Below are positions 33,534 through 44,247 of a stretch of DNA of 64,000 bases, in pieces. The DNA is taken from assembly GCF_013416525.1 (NCBI RefSeq), contig NZ_JACCEM010000006.1:186001-250000 (forward strand), read 5' to 3'. A program made the translations under genes and the position numbers. Source of the stretch: Parapusillimonas granuli (GTDB lineage: Bacteria; Pseudomonadota; Gammaproteobacteria; Burkholderiales; Burkholderiaceae_B). The number at the start of each line of letters is the position of its first letter. Positions within the stretch are counted from its first letter, which is position 1. Below the pieces are notes generated by a model that saw only the letters and a program-made list of their open reading frames with translations, was not told where the DNA came from and made no database searches.

Positions 33534-35462
33534 TTGATACCTGAATCATTCATTCAGGAACTGCTCGCCCGAATAGATGTTGTCGACGTCGTCGGGCGAT
33601 ACGTACAGTTGCGTAAGGGCGGGGCCAACCTCCTCGGCCTGTGTCCCTTTCACAACGAAAAAAGCCCCTCGTTCACCGTAAGCCCCACCAAACAGTTTTA
33701 TCACTGCTTTGGCTGCGGCGCCCATGGCTCGGCCATCACTTTCCTGGTGGAGCACACCGGGGCGAGTTTTCCCGAAGCCGTGCGTTCGCTGGCCGCGAGC
33801 GCGGGCATGCGCGTGCCGGAAGAGCCCCGCAGCCCTCGGCAGCGGGCCGAAGACGTCCGCCGCAAAGAAGAAGTCTCGCGCCACCAGCAAGTGCTGGACA
33901 TGGCTCAGGCGCATTATGCGCGCTCCCTCAAGCAATCGCCGGAAGCCGTCCGCTATCTCAAGCAACGGGGCGTCACGGGGGAGTTCGCCGCGCGTTTCGG
34001 GCTGGGGTGGGCCGGGCACGACCGCCGCGGCCTGGCGGCCGTTTTTCCCAACTACGAAGAGCCGGTGCTGGTCGAGTCCGGCCTGGTGATCGAGTCGGAA
34101 GACGGGCGCCGCTACGACCGCTTCCGCGAGCGCATCATGTTCCCCATCCGGAACCAGCGCGGCAGCCTCATCGGGTTTGGCGGGCGGATCATCGGCAAGG
34201 GCGAGCCCAAGTACCTGAATTCACCCGAGACGCCGCTGTTTTCCAAGGGCAACGAGCTCTACGGGCTATGGGAGGCGCGTACCGCCATCCGCGGCGAAGG
34301 CCATGTGCTGGTCGTCGAAGGCTACATGGACGTAGTCGGGCTGGCCCAGCACGGCGTCGGGAACGCCGTGGCCACGCTGGGCACGGCCACCACGCCGGCC
34401 CACATCCAGAAGCTGCTGCGCGCCAGCAGCAAGATCGTCTTCAGCTTCGACGGCGACAAGGCGGGGCGCCGCGCCGCCTGGCGTGCTTTGCTGGCCTGCC
34501 TGCCGCTGCTGCGGGACGACATATCCATGCGTTTCCTGTTCCTGCCGGCCGATCATGATCCGGATTCCTACATCCGGGAATACGGCGCCGAAGCGTTCAA
34601 GGCAACGGTGGCCGAAGCCATGGCCTTGTCGCGCTTCATGCTGGAGGAGCTGGCGTCGCACCATGCCATGGACGAGCCCGAGGGCAGGGCGGCTTGCGTG
34701 CACGAAGCCAAGCCTTTGTTCGATCTCTTGCCGGCCGGCGCGCTGCGCATGCAGATAGAGCGGGAATTCGCCCGGCTGGTCCAGCTCACGCCCGAAGAGC
34801 TCGCGCAGATGTTCCGCGGCGTTCCCGATGCGCAGCCCGCCATGGCGGAGGACACCGCGCTCGCGCCGCAGGGCGCGCCGTGGCTCGACGCCGAGGAACC
34901 GCCCGGATTCCTGGACGCGGTTCCCATGGATCTCGACGACTTCCCGCCGCCCGGGTTCGAGGTTCACCATGGCGAACCGCAGACGCCCGCGCCGGCCAAG
35001 TCTTTCGCCCGGCGCGTCAATCCGCGCAGCGTCACGCCCATGGCCAAGCGCCTGCTGCGGCTTTTGCTGGCGCATCCCGAACTGGTCTCGGGCCTGGGGG
35101 ACCAGCAGCTTGAAATTCTCGAGCACGGCCCCCATTTGGTACTTGTGCGCGAGCTGATCACCCTGGCCAATATGTCGGGCGCCCGCCATGCCGGGGCGTT
35201 GCTGCAGGCGGCCGAGCCGGGCAGCGACCTGGCGGGCGTGCTGGCTTCGCTGTCGCCTGAATTGCTGGCCCAGGAAGAATTGCCGGATCCGCGGGGCGAA
35301 TGGAACGACGCGCTGCGGCGAATCGAACTGGAGGCGATCAAGGCGGAACAGTCCGCCTTGGTGCAGGCCGGCTTGAAAGATGTGTCTTCTCAAAGAAGAT
35401 ATCAGGAGTTGACCCGCCGATTGGCGCTGCTACATAGTGCCAGTTTGCGACAACTGAGGTAA
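33534..35462 (+). CDS. dnaG: DNA primase, TTG start
   Basis: DnaG synthesises RNA primers at the replication fork. The 642-residue protein has the zinc ligands Cys37, His40, Cys58 and Cys61 (LCPFHNEKSPSF ... YHCFGCGAHG), the RNA polymerase and TOPRIM domains (LVVEGYMDVVGLAQHG, FSFDGDKAGRRAA) and a C-terminal helicase-binding domain. The start must be TTG at 33534, directly after the rpsU TGA (TGATTG), because no ATG or GTG occurs before the zinc domain. No ribosome site is visible, so translation is probably coupled to rpsU. Confidence 0.95.
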   Translation: MIPESFIQELLARIDVVDVVGRYVQLRKGGANLLGLCPFHNEKSPSFTVSPTKQFYHCFGCGAHGSAITFLVEHTGASFPEAVRSLAASAGMRVPEEPRSPRQRAEDVRRKEEVSRHQQVLDMAQAHYARSLKQSPEAVRYLKQRGVTGEFAARFGLGWAGHDRRGLAAVFPNYEEPVLVESGLVIESEDGRRYDRFRERIMFPIRNQRGSLIGFGGRIIGKGEPKYLNSPETPLFSKGNELYGLWEARTAIRGEGHVLVVEGYMDVVGLAQHGVGNAVATLGTATTPAHIQKLLRASSKIVFSFDGDKAGRRAAWRALLACLPLLRDDISMRFLFLPADHDPDSYIREYGAEAFKATVAEAMALSRFMLEELASHHAMDEPEGRAACVHEAKPLFDLLPAGALRMQIEREFARLVQLTPEELAQMFRGVPDAQPAMAEDTALAPQGAPWLDAEEPPGFLDAVPMDLDDFPPPGFEVHHGEPQTPAPAKSFARRVNPRSVTPMAKRLLRLLLAHPELVSGLGDQQLEILEHGPHLVLVRELITLANMSGARHAGALLQAAEPGSDLAGVLASLSPELLAQEELPDPRGEWNDALRRIELEAIKAEQSALVQAGLKDVSSQRRYQELTRRLALLHSASLRQLR

Positions 35463-35464
35463 AA

Positions 35465-35494
35465 TTGATGGTTTTCGTCAAGTAACTATATACT
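35465..35494 (+). promoter_or_regulatory. Candidate promoter in the dnaG-rpoD gap
   Basis: TTGATG (35465-35470), 18 bases, TATACT (35489-35494), beginning 3 bases after the dnaG stop. The start would be near 35501. It could drive rpoD with a leader of about 285 bases. Confidence 0.6.
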
Positions 35495-35515
35495 GATTCC
35501 CCGTTTTGAAAAAAT

Positions 35516-35552
35516 TTTGCTGCAAGGCGTTTTGCGCGGGCCTTGCAGCAAA
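35516..35552. repeat. Perfect 12-bp inverted repeat in the rpoD leader
   Basis: TTTGCTGCAAGG (35516-35527) and CCTTGCAGCAAA (35541-35552) with a 13-base loop. On the minus strand it is followed by a T-rich run and would look like a terminator, but no minus-strand gene is present. On the plus strand it forms the 5' end of the candidate rpoD leader. Confidence 0.7.
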
Positions 35553-35567
35553 CGGCGGAGGAATCGG

Positions 35568-35720
35568 ATGCGCAGCAGCTCGATCACAGGTTGGCCAGCC
35601 ATTTCGCCTTGCAGGGTCCCGCCACGGACGCCACGATACGCCAAGGATACTGACACCAGGCGGCCCATGACCGGAATCGAGCTTGCCGGCGCGGTATACA
35701 AGAAGCTTTGCGATGAATGA
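35568..35720 (+). CDS. Possible 50-codon leader ORF upstream of rpoD
   Basis: The ATG at 35568 has a near-perfect Shine-Dalgarno GGAGGA (35557-35562) 5 bases upstream, directly after the 12-bp inverted repeat. The 50-residue product has no recognisable domain; it is Arg/Pro-rich and ends AGAVYKKLCDE. Codon third positions look less GC-rich than in neighbouring genes, so it may be a regulatory leader peptide, a degraded gene, or noncoding. The ribosome site and the flanking promoter and terminator are the reasons to keep it. Confidence 0.35.
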   Translation: MRSSSITGWPAISPCRVPPRTPRYAKDTDTRRPMTGIELAGAVYKKLCDE

Positions 35721-35735
35721 GTTCTGCCCCTGCAA

Positions 35736-35768
35736 CACTCGTCCGCCTCAGGCGGACCGAGTGCTTTT
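35736..35768 (+). terminator. Terminator-like hairpin just before rpoD
   Basis: CACTCG-TCCGCC (35736-35747) pairs with GGCGGA-CGAGTG (35751-35763, one bulged C) around a 3-base loop, followed by CTTTTG. It ends 19 bases before the rpoD ATG, leaving only the ribosome site between. It is either the dnaG-unit terminator with readthrough or an rpoD attenuator. Confidence 0.7.
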
Positions 35769-35786
35769 GCGTCTACGGAAGCGACT

Positions 35787-38028
<2,242 letters not shown>

Positions 38029-38054
<26 letters not shown>

Positions 38055-39966
38055 GGGCGTGGGGGCCCTGCTTCCTGCGGGCCAGATAGCGGTGCAAGGT
38101 GCTGCGATGTATGCCGAGCACCCCTGCGGCATGGCTGACATTGTTCCCGCACTCGCCCAGGACCCGCAGGATCAGCTGCGAATTCCATTCGCGCAGGCTG
38201 CGCCCTCCGGCCGCCTCGCCGCGCGCCGGGGCGCCGCCCGGCGATGCCGGCCCCGCGCCGGGCTCTCCGGCCGCGGCCGCTTGCCCGAGTCCGGGCGGCA
38301 GGTCCGCCGCCTGCAGCAGGCTGCCGGCGGGCTTCAGGAACAGCAGGCCGCGCAGGACGGCGCGCAGTTCACGGTAGTTGCCGGGCCAGGCATGGCCCGC
38401 CAGAGCATCCAGCGCCGAATCCGATAGCGACATCGCGCGCTCCAGGCCGCCCAGGCGCTCGAACTCGCGGCGCACGAATCCGCGCAGATCCTGGCGCCGG
38501 CGCAGCGGCGGAAGGCATACCCGATAATCCTGCAGCCGATAGAACAGATCGGACCGGAAGCTGCCTTGCGCCAGCATGGCGGCCAGATCCTGGTTCGTGG
38601 CGCTGAGCAGGGCGAAATCGACGGGTATGCGCTTGTTCGAGCCCAAGGGCTGGACCTCGCGCTCCTGGAGCGCGCGCAGCAGCCGGGTCTGCAAGGCCAG
38701 CGGCATGTCGCCGATCTCGTCCAGGAACAGGACGCCGCCGTGGGCTTCCCGCAGCCGGCCCAGCGAGCCCTCGCGGCGTGCGCCCGTGAAGGCGCCGCCT
38801 TCATAGCCGAAGAGCTCGGCCTCGACCAGGCTTTCCGGAAGCGCGCCGCAATTCACGGCCACGAAAGGCCCGGCCCGGTAGCCGCTCAGCGCATGGAGCC
38901 GCCGCGCGAAGACTTCTTTTCCGACGCCCGTCTCGCCCTGCAGCAGCACCGCCAGCCCCGCGTCCAGGGCATCCGCGGCGGGCCGCAGGCTTGCACTGGC
39001 CACGCTGCCCAGATCGTATTGCATCGGCTCCTGGCCGGCGGGCCGGGACCGGCCGGGCCTGGCGGCGCGCGGAGCGGCCGGCGCCGCCAAGGGCCGGATT
39101 GCCGGGCTCTTCCCGTGCCGGAGCGTCGCCACCAGAGGCAGGCCCGCGGCGGTCATGACTGGCTTCGGCGTGTCGTCGAGCCGGGACCAGCCTTCGATCC
39201 AGGCGTCGATGGAGCCGTGGAGCAGGCTCCAGTCGCCGCCCAGCAATTGAAGCGCCGCCTCGTTGGCGCCGACGATGCGGTCGTCCTCGAGCAGCAGGAT
39301 GGCGCGTTCCGCGGAGTCGAGCAAAGACGGCTGGCGCTGGAACACCAGCCGATGGAGCCTGCCGTCGGCGGTGTCCAGCAAGCGGTTGCCGATCTGCCGC
39401 GCGCACATCTGCGCCAGGCCCAGGGCATAGTCCTGCAGGCTGCTTGCCTCGCTGGAGATGTCCAGCACCCCCATGATCTCGCCGCGCGGCGAACGGATGG
39501 GCGCCGCGTGGCAGCTGAGTATGTGGTTGCAGCGCAGGAAGTGCTCGTTGCCGTGGACGCGCACCGCGGCCCCGTCGTGGAGAGCCGTGCCGATGGCGTT
39601 GGTGCCCCGCAGGGATTCCGCCCAGCTGACGCCGGGCCGCAAGGCCACGCGTTCCGCCTTGCGCAGGAAATCGGTGCTGCCGGCTTCCTGGAGTATGAGG
39701 CCGGTGGGGTCGGCCAGCAGGACCACCCCATGCGCGCCGGCGACCAGGCCGGCAAGCGTGTCGAGTTCGGGCCGGGCGGTTTCCAGTATGCGCGCATGCT
39801 GCTCGCGGCGCTCGGCCAGCTCCGGGGCCGGCATGGGGTTCGGGTCGGCATGCAGGCCGGCGCCCATGGCGGCGCAGCGTTCCCAGGAGCGCAGGATGGA
39901 GTTGGAGGGCTGGCTCGCGGCAAAGCCGTACAGCCCGCGTGTCACGGTAGGCCGGGAGGAGGTCAT
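38029..39966 (-). CDS. Sigma-54-dependent activator, AcoR type
   Basis: The 645-residue enhancer-binding protein has an N-terminal GAF-type sensor region (TSLFLRK-like [13 protein letters not shown] ... [30 protein letters not shown]), a central AAA+ domain with Walker A GETGVGKE (344-351), the sigma-54 contact loop GAFTGA (391-396) and Walker [13 protein letters not shown], and a C-terminal Fis-type HTH ([23 protein letters not shown]). AcoR-type proteins respond to acetoin, alcohols or aldehydes. It is divergent from an aldehyde dehydrogenase that has a sigma-54 promoter, so it almost certainly controls that gene. The ATG at 39966 is chosen over starts further upstream lying in the regulatory region. 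Confidence 0.9.
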
Positions 39967-40004
39967 GCCGATGGTCTCCGTTATGTAGCGTTGCGCGCCG
40001 GATG

Positions 40005-40043
40005 TGTCGCGAACCCCGGCGCCACTGTCGCAAAACGCGACAG
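40005..40043. promoter_or_regulatory. Upstream activator sites for the sigma-54 regulator
   Basis: CTGTCGC (40025-40031) and GCGACAG (40037-40043) form a perfect 7-bp inverted repeat with 5 bases between. Another TGTCGC half site at 40005-40010 lies 21 bp, two helical turns, upstream of the TGTCGC at 40026. TGTCGC/GCGACA repeats are known for AcoR-type activators. They lie about 110-145 bp upstream of the -24 box. Confidence 0.65.
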
Positions 40044-40150
40044 GCCATTGTTTTATAAGAAAAATCATGCCGCCAGGATACTGGCCTGGAAACAGATCCA
40101 CCATACACCTTCCCCGATCGTTTGCCCAGCGGTCCGGGTGGGGCGGCGAT

Positions 40151-40166
40151 TGGCATGCATCTTGCT
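40151..40166 (+). promoter_or_regulatory. Sigma-54 promoter of the aldehyde dehydrogenase gene
   Basis: TGGCATG-CATC-TTGCT: GG at 40152-40153 and GC at 40164-40165 with the correct 10-base separation. It differs from the TGGCACG-N4-TTGCW consensus only at C-to-T in the first half. The start would be near 40177, 45 bases before the gene. Confidence 0.85.
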
Positions 40167-40221
40167 TTGACGGAAACGAGGGCCCGCATCCCGCGGGCGT
40201 GTTTCATCAAAGGAGACCAAC

Positions 40222-41748
40222 GTGGACCTGACTCAACTGAAATACTTCGGCATCGACGTCGAGTACCCCTACAAAAAGCACTATGAAAACTATATTGGGG
40301 GACGATGGGTCGCGCCGGTGGCGGGCAACTACTTCGAGAACGTGTCGCCCATCACGGGGCAGACCTTCTGCGAAGTGCCGCGGTCGGACGCCGCCGACGT
40401 GGACCTGGCGCTGGACGCCGCGCACGCCGCCCGCCGCAAATGGGGCGAGACTTCTCCGGCCGAGCGCGCCGGCATCCTGCTGCGCATCGCCGACGTCATG
40501 GAGAAGAATCTGAAAGTGCTGGCGGTGGCGGAGTCCATCGACAACGGCAAGCCGCTGCGCGAAACCATGGCCGCCGACCTGCCCCTGGCCATCGACCACT
40601 TCCGCTATTTCGCGGGCTGCATACGGGCCCAGGAAGGCGGGATATCCGAGATCGACAAGGACACGGTCGCCTATCATTTCCACGAGCCGATGGGCGTGGT
40701 GGGGCAGATCATCCCCTGGAACTTCCCGATCTTGATGGCCGCCTGGAAGCTGGGCCCCGCGCTCGCCGCGGGCAATTGCGTGGTCCTCAAGCCGGCCGAG
40801 CAGACGCCGGCCTCCATTCTGGTCCTGGTGGAGCTGATCGGCGACCTCCTGCCGCCCGGCGTCCTGAACATCGTCAACGGCTTCGGCAAGGAGGCGGGCA
40901 ATGCGCTGGCCACCAGCAAGCGCATCAGCAAGCTCGCGTTCACGGGTTCGACGCCCACCGGCAAGCACATACTCCATGCCGCGGCGGACAACCTCATTCC
41001 CTCGACGGTGGAGCTGGGCGGCAAGAGCCCGAACATCTTCTTTGCCGACGTCATGGACCAGGACGACGCGTTTTTCGACAAGGCGCTGGAAGGCCTGGCG
41101 ATGTTCGCGCTGAACCAGGGCGAGGTCTGCACCTGCCCGTCGCGCGTGCTGATACAGGAATCGATCTACGACCGCTTCATCGAACGGGCCGTCAAGCGCG
41201 TGGAATCCATCCGGACGGGACATCCGCTGGACAGCAATACGATGGTGGGCGCCCAGGTCTCGCAGGTGCAGATGGACAAGATCCTGTCTTACATCGACAT
41301 CGGGCGGGCGGAAGGCGCGACATGCCTGACCGGCGGCGCCCGCAATGCGCCGGGCGAGGGCCTGGAGCAGGGCTTCTATGTGAAGCCGACCCTGCTGTTC
41401 GGCGAAAACAGCATGCGCATATTCCAGGAGGAGATCTTCGGGCCGGTCGCGTCGGTGATGAAGTTCAAGGACGAGGACCATGCGATCGAGATCGCGAACG
41501 ACACGTATTACGGCCTGGGCGCGGGGGTGTGGACGCGGGACGGTTCGCGCGCGTATCGGGTCGGCAGGCAGATCCAGGCGGGGCGGGTCTGGACCAACTG
41601 CTATAACCTGTATCCCGCCCATGCGGCTTTCGGCGGCTACAAGCAGTCGGGCATCGGGCGCGAAACCCACAAGATGGCGCTACAGGCGTATCAGCAGACG
41701 AAGTGCCTGCTGGTCAGCTACAGCCCCAATGCGCTGGGTTTCTTCTGA
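40222..41748 (+). CDS. NAD-dependent acetaldehyde-type dehydrogenase (AldB/ExaC/AcoD group)
   Basis: The enzyme oxidises an aldehyde to an acid. The 508-residue protein has the NAD-binding [23 protein letters not shown], the catalytic Glu264 (VELGGKSPN) and Cys303 in [14 protein letters not shown], whose CTC form marks the AldB/ExaC/AcoD group active on acetaldehyde and other short aldehydes. The GTG start has AAAGGAG 6-7 bases upstream. With the sigma-54 promoter and divergent AcoR-like regulator, it fits ethanol, acetoin or aldehyde use. The exact substrate is inferred, not shown. Confidence 0.9.
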   Translation: MDLTQLKYFGIDVEYPYKKHYENYIGGRWVAPVAGNYFENVSPITGQTFCEVPRSDAADVDLALDAAHAARRKWGETSPAERAGILLRIADVMEKNLKVLAVAESIDNGKPLRETMAADLPLAIDHFRYFAGCIRAQEGGISEIDKDTVAYHFHEPMGVVGQIIPWNFPILMAAWKLGPALAAGNCVVLKPAEQTPASILVLVELIGDLLPPGVLNIVNGFGKEAGNALATSKRISKLAFTGSTPTGKHILHAAADNLIPSTVELGGKSPNIFFADVMDQDDAFFDKALEGLAMFALNQGEVCTCPSRVLIQESIYDRFIERAVKRVESIRTGHPLDSNTMVGAQVSQVQMDKILSYIDIGRAEGATCLTGGARNAPGEGLEQGFYVKPTLLFGENSMRIFQEEIFGPVASVMKFKDEDHAIEIANDTYYGLGAGVWTRDGSRAYRVGRQIQAGRVWTNCYNLYPAHAAFGGYKQSGIGRETHKMALQAYQQTKCLLVSYSPNALGFF

Positions 41749-41821
41749 CCGAGTCCCAGAACCCCCATTTTGCTTTATCATCCGTTCAAAACGCTTACGA
41801 AACAATCGGCAGGAGGCAGAC

Positions 41822-42604
41822 ATGGCGTTGACGATCGATTTGAACTGCGACATGGGGGAAAGCTATGGCGCATGGACCATGGGGCATGACGACGACATCC
41901 TCCCCTACGTCACTTCCGCGAACATCGCCTGCGGCTATCATGCCGGCGACCCCACCACCATGCGCCGCACCGTCGCCGCCGCGCTCAAGAACGACGCCGC
42001 GCTGGGCGCCCACCCCAGCCTGCCCGACCTGCAGGGCTTCGGCCGGCGCGTCATGGACATCACCCCTTCGGAAGCCTACGACATCGTGGTCTACCAGGTC
42101 GGCGCCCTGGCCGCCGTGGCCGCCAGCCAGGGCGCGCGGCTGCATCACGTGAAGGCCCACGGCGCCCTGTACAACATGGCTTGCAAGAACCGGGAACTGG
42201 CCACCGCCATCGCCCAGGCCGTACGGGACGTGGACGCCGGCCTGGTGCTCTACGCGCTTGCCTCCAGCGTCCAGGTCGAGGCGGCGCGCGAAGTGGGGCT
42301 GCAGGTGGCCCAGGAAGTATTCGCCGACCGGACCTACCAGGACGACGGCAGCCTCACCTCGCGGAAACGGCCCGACGCCATGATCGTCGATCCGGACATC
42401 GCCTTGCGCCAGGTGGTGCGCATGGTCACCGAAGGCAAGGTGGAATCCGTGCAAGGGGTCGACATCCCCGTGCAGGCCGATACCTTGTGCATACACGGCG
42501 ACCAGCCCGGCGCCCTGGTCTTCGCCCGCGCGATCTGCGCCGGCTTGCAGCAGGCGGGCATAGGGCTGCGGACTATAGAACCCGTTTCCCGGCCCGCGCC
42601 ATGA
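41822..42604 (+). CDS. pxpA: 5-oxoprolinase subunit A (LamB/YcsF family)
   Basis: PxpA is part of the bacterial PxpABC 5-oxoprolinase that turns cyclised glutamate (pyroglutamate) into glutamate with ATP. The 260-residue protein has the family N-terminus MALTIDLNCDMGESYGAW, NIACGYHAGDP, VKAHGALYN and the C-terminal ADTLCIHGDQPGA. AGGAGG lies 6 bases before the ATG. The partner genes pxpB and pxpC usually sit beside pxpA and are absent here. Its end overlaps benE by 32 bases, tail to tail. Confidence 0.9.
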   Translation: MALTIDLNCDMGESYGAWTMGHDDDILPYVTSANIACGYHAGDPTTMRRTVAAALKNDAALGAHPSLPDLQGFGRRVMDITPSEAYDIVVYQVGALAAVAASQGARLHHVKAHGALYNMACKNRELATAIAQAVRDVDAGLVLYALASSVQVEAAREVGLQVAQEVFADRTYQDDGSLTSRKRPDAMIVDPDIALRQVVRMVTEGKVESVQGVDIPVQADTLCIHGDQPGALVFARAICAGLQQAGIGLRTIEPVSRPAP

Positions 42605-43742
42605 CGGCGTGGACGCACATCCCGAAGACCAATCCCCAGAATGCGCTGCCGATGCCCATGAAGCTCATGCCCGAGGCGGTGCAAATGAAAGTCACCAAGG
42701 CCGCTTCGCGGCCTTTTTCGTCGCCGAGCGCGCCCGCCAGGCTGTTGCCTATGGTGCCCAGCAGCGCCAGGCCGGCGATGGCGGCCACCAGCTCGGTGGG
42801 AAAGGCGGTGAACAGCCCGACCACGGTGGCGCCGAAGACGCCGGTCAGCAGGTAGAAGATCCCCGCCCAGACCGAGGCCATGTAGCGCCTCGACGGATCC
42901 GGGTCCGCGTCCTTGCTCATGCAGATGGCCGCCGTGATGGCGGCCAGGTTGAATGCGTAGCCGCCGAAGGGGGCCAGCACCAGGCCGACGATGCCGGTGG
43001 AGGTGATGAGGGGCGAGGCCGGCGTGTCGAAGCCGTTGGCGCGCAGCACCGCAAGGCCCGGCACGTTTTGCGAGGTCATGGTAACGATGAACAGCGGGAT
43101 CCCGACGCCGATGAGCGCCGACAGCGAGAACTCCGGCTTCATGAACAGCGGCGCGGCCGGCTGCCAGCTGAGCAGGTCCAGGTGCAGCAGGCCCAGCGGC
43201 GCGGCGCAGGCGATGCCGACCGCGAGCGCGCCGGGAATGGTGTAGCGGGGCATCCAGAAGCGCCCCGACAGGTAGGCGAGGAACATCAGCCCGACCATCA
43301 GCCATTGCGTCTGCATCGCGACGAACAAATCCATGCCGAAGCGTATCAATATGCCGGCGAGCATGGCCGCCGCAACATGCCTGGGCACGTACTCCATGGT
43401 CTTCTGGAACCAGCCCGTCATGCCGCTGGCCGTGATGAGCAGCGAGGAGAACAGGAAGACGCCGATCGCCTGCGCCATGCCGAGGCCGGAAAGCCCGGTG
43501 ACGAGCAGCGCCGCGCCCGGCGTGGACCAGGCCGTGAGCACCGGGCTGCGGTAGCGGAGCGAAAGCCCGATGCAGCTGACGCCCATGCCTATGCCCAGCG
43601 CCCACATCCAGGAGTTCAGTTCGGCGGGGGTGGCGTGCGCCGCGGTGGCGGCCTGGAAGATGATGGCGACGGAGCTCGTGTAGCCGACGAGGACGGCGAT
43701 GAAGCCGGCCGAAATATGCGAAATCCTGAACCAGTTGCCCAC
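42573..43742 (-). CDS. BenE-family transporter, GTG start
   Basis: The 389-residue integral membrane protein has about 11-12 hydrophobic segments (for example GFIAVLVGYTSSVAIIFQA, LMVGLMFLAYLSGRF, SALIGVGIPLFIVTMTSQN) of the BenE/NCS2-like fold. BenE is linked to benzoate uptake, but members occur without benzoate genes, as here; 5-oxoproline or another organic acid is possible given pxpA next to it. The best start is GTG at 43742, giving VGNWFRISHISAGF; no ATG lies in frame nearby, and longer frames run through intergenic DNA. Confidence 0.85.
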   Translation of the reverse strand: MGNWFRISHISAGFIAVLVGYTSSVAIIFQAATAAHATPAELNSWMWALGIGMGVSCIGLSLRYRSPVLTAWSTPGAALLVTGLSGLGMAQAIGVFLFSSLLITASGMTGWFQKTMEYVPRHVAAAMLAGILIRFGMDLFVAMQTQWLMVGLMFLAYLSGRFWMPRYTIPGALAVGIACAAPLGLLHLDLLSWQPAAPLFMKPEFSLSALIGVGIPLFIVTMTSQNVPGLAVLRANGFDTPASPLITSTGIVGLVLAPFGGYAFNLAAITAAICMSKDADPDPSRRYMASVWAGIFYLLTGVFGATVVGLFTAFPTELVAAIAGLALLGTIGNSLAGALGDEKGREAALVTFICTASGMSFMGIGSAFWGLVFGMCVHAVMARAGKRVL

Positions 43743-43878
43743 GTTGTTTCCATGCCTTTCAAGCGCGGCCGTGCGCCGCGATGGCCGATATCCTAGCACT
43801 CGCGGGCCGGCCGCGAAACCGCGACCGGCCAGATGTCCGAAGCCGTTCGCAGGGCTACATCGCCGGGCTTGCGCTGCT

Positions 43879-43897
43879 AGTATAGGCACAGGCCTGT
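43879..43897 (-). promoter_or_regulatory. Candidate benE promoter with palindrome
   Basis: On the minus strand TATACT (43884-43879) is a good -10, and the perfect palindrome ACAGGCCTGT (43888-43897) lies just upstream, inside the spacer. The -35 is weak. A bound regulator at this position would block polymerase. The leader to benE would be about 130 bases. The rest of the 249-bp gap shows nothing else recognisable. Confidence 0.4.
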
Positions 43898-43991
43898 CTA
43901 TCATGTGCTGGCCGTGCCCGAAAGCGGTGCGACACGGATTGGGGCCAGTGCCGCCTACCTTCAGCGTTAACAGCCCCAATGGACGGCATCT

Positions 43992-44222
43992 ATGGGCGGG
44001 CAGACCATCATAACCGGCTGCGGGGTGTACGTGACGCGTAGCGGCAGGCTGGCGTTCATCAGCGACGTGGACGGCGGCGCCGACGGCGGCGAACAGCGCT
44101 ATTTCGGCTATGTGCTGCACCAGGACCGGCATGCGGCCGTACAGCAGTGGTATGCGTGGTCCGCCGACGGGCATTGCCAGTCGCTGATCAACGATCACAT
44201 CGACATCATAGAAAAAGTATGA
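43992..44222 (+). CDS. Small hypothetical protein, 76 aa
   Basis: I do not recognise this gene. The 76-residue product (ITGCGVYVTRSGRLAFISDV ... HIDIIEKV) looks like a compact beta-rich protein, with aromatic and charged residues spread as in a real fold, and its codons are GC-rich at third positions. It lies alone, plus strand, between benE (divergent) and the biotin carboxylase gene (convergent, 25 bases away). The ribosome site is weak (GGACGG). There is no signal peptide or membrane segment. Confidence 0.5.
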   Translation: MGGQTIITGCGVYVTRSGRLAFISDVDGGADGGEQRYFGYVLHQDRHAAVQQWYAWSADGHCQSLINDHIDIIEKV

Positions 44223-44247
44223 GCGCCCGGCCCGCGGGCGCGCGGCG

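Noticed and set aside
35478-35738. 86-codon minus-strand frame in the dnaG-rpoD gap
   Set aside because: It spans the 12-bp inverted repeat and the promoter, lacks a ribosome site and has no recognisable sequence. The plus-strand ORF at 35568 has much better initiation signals.
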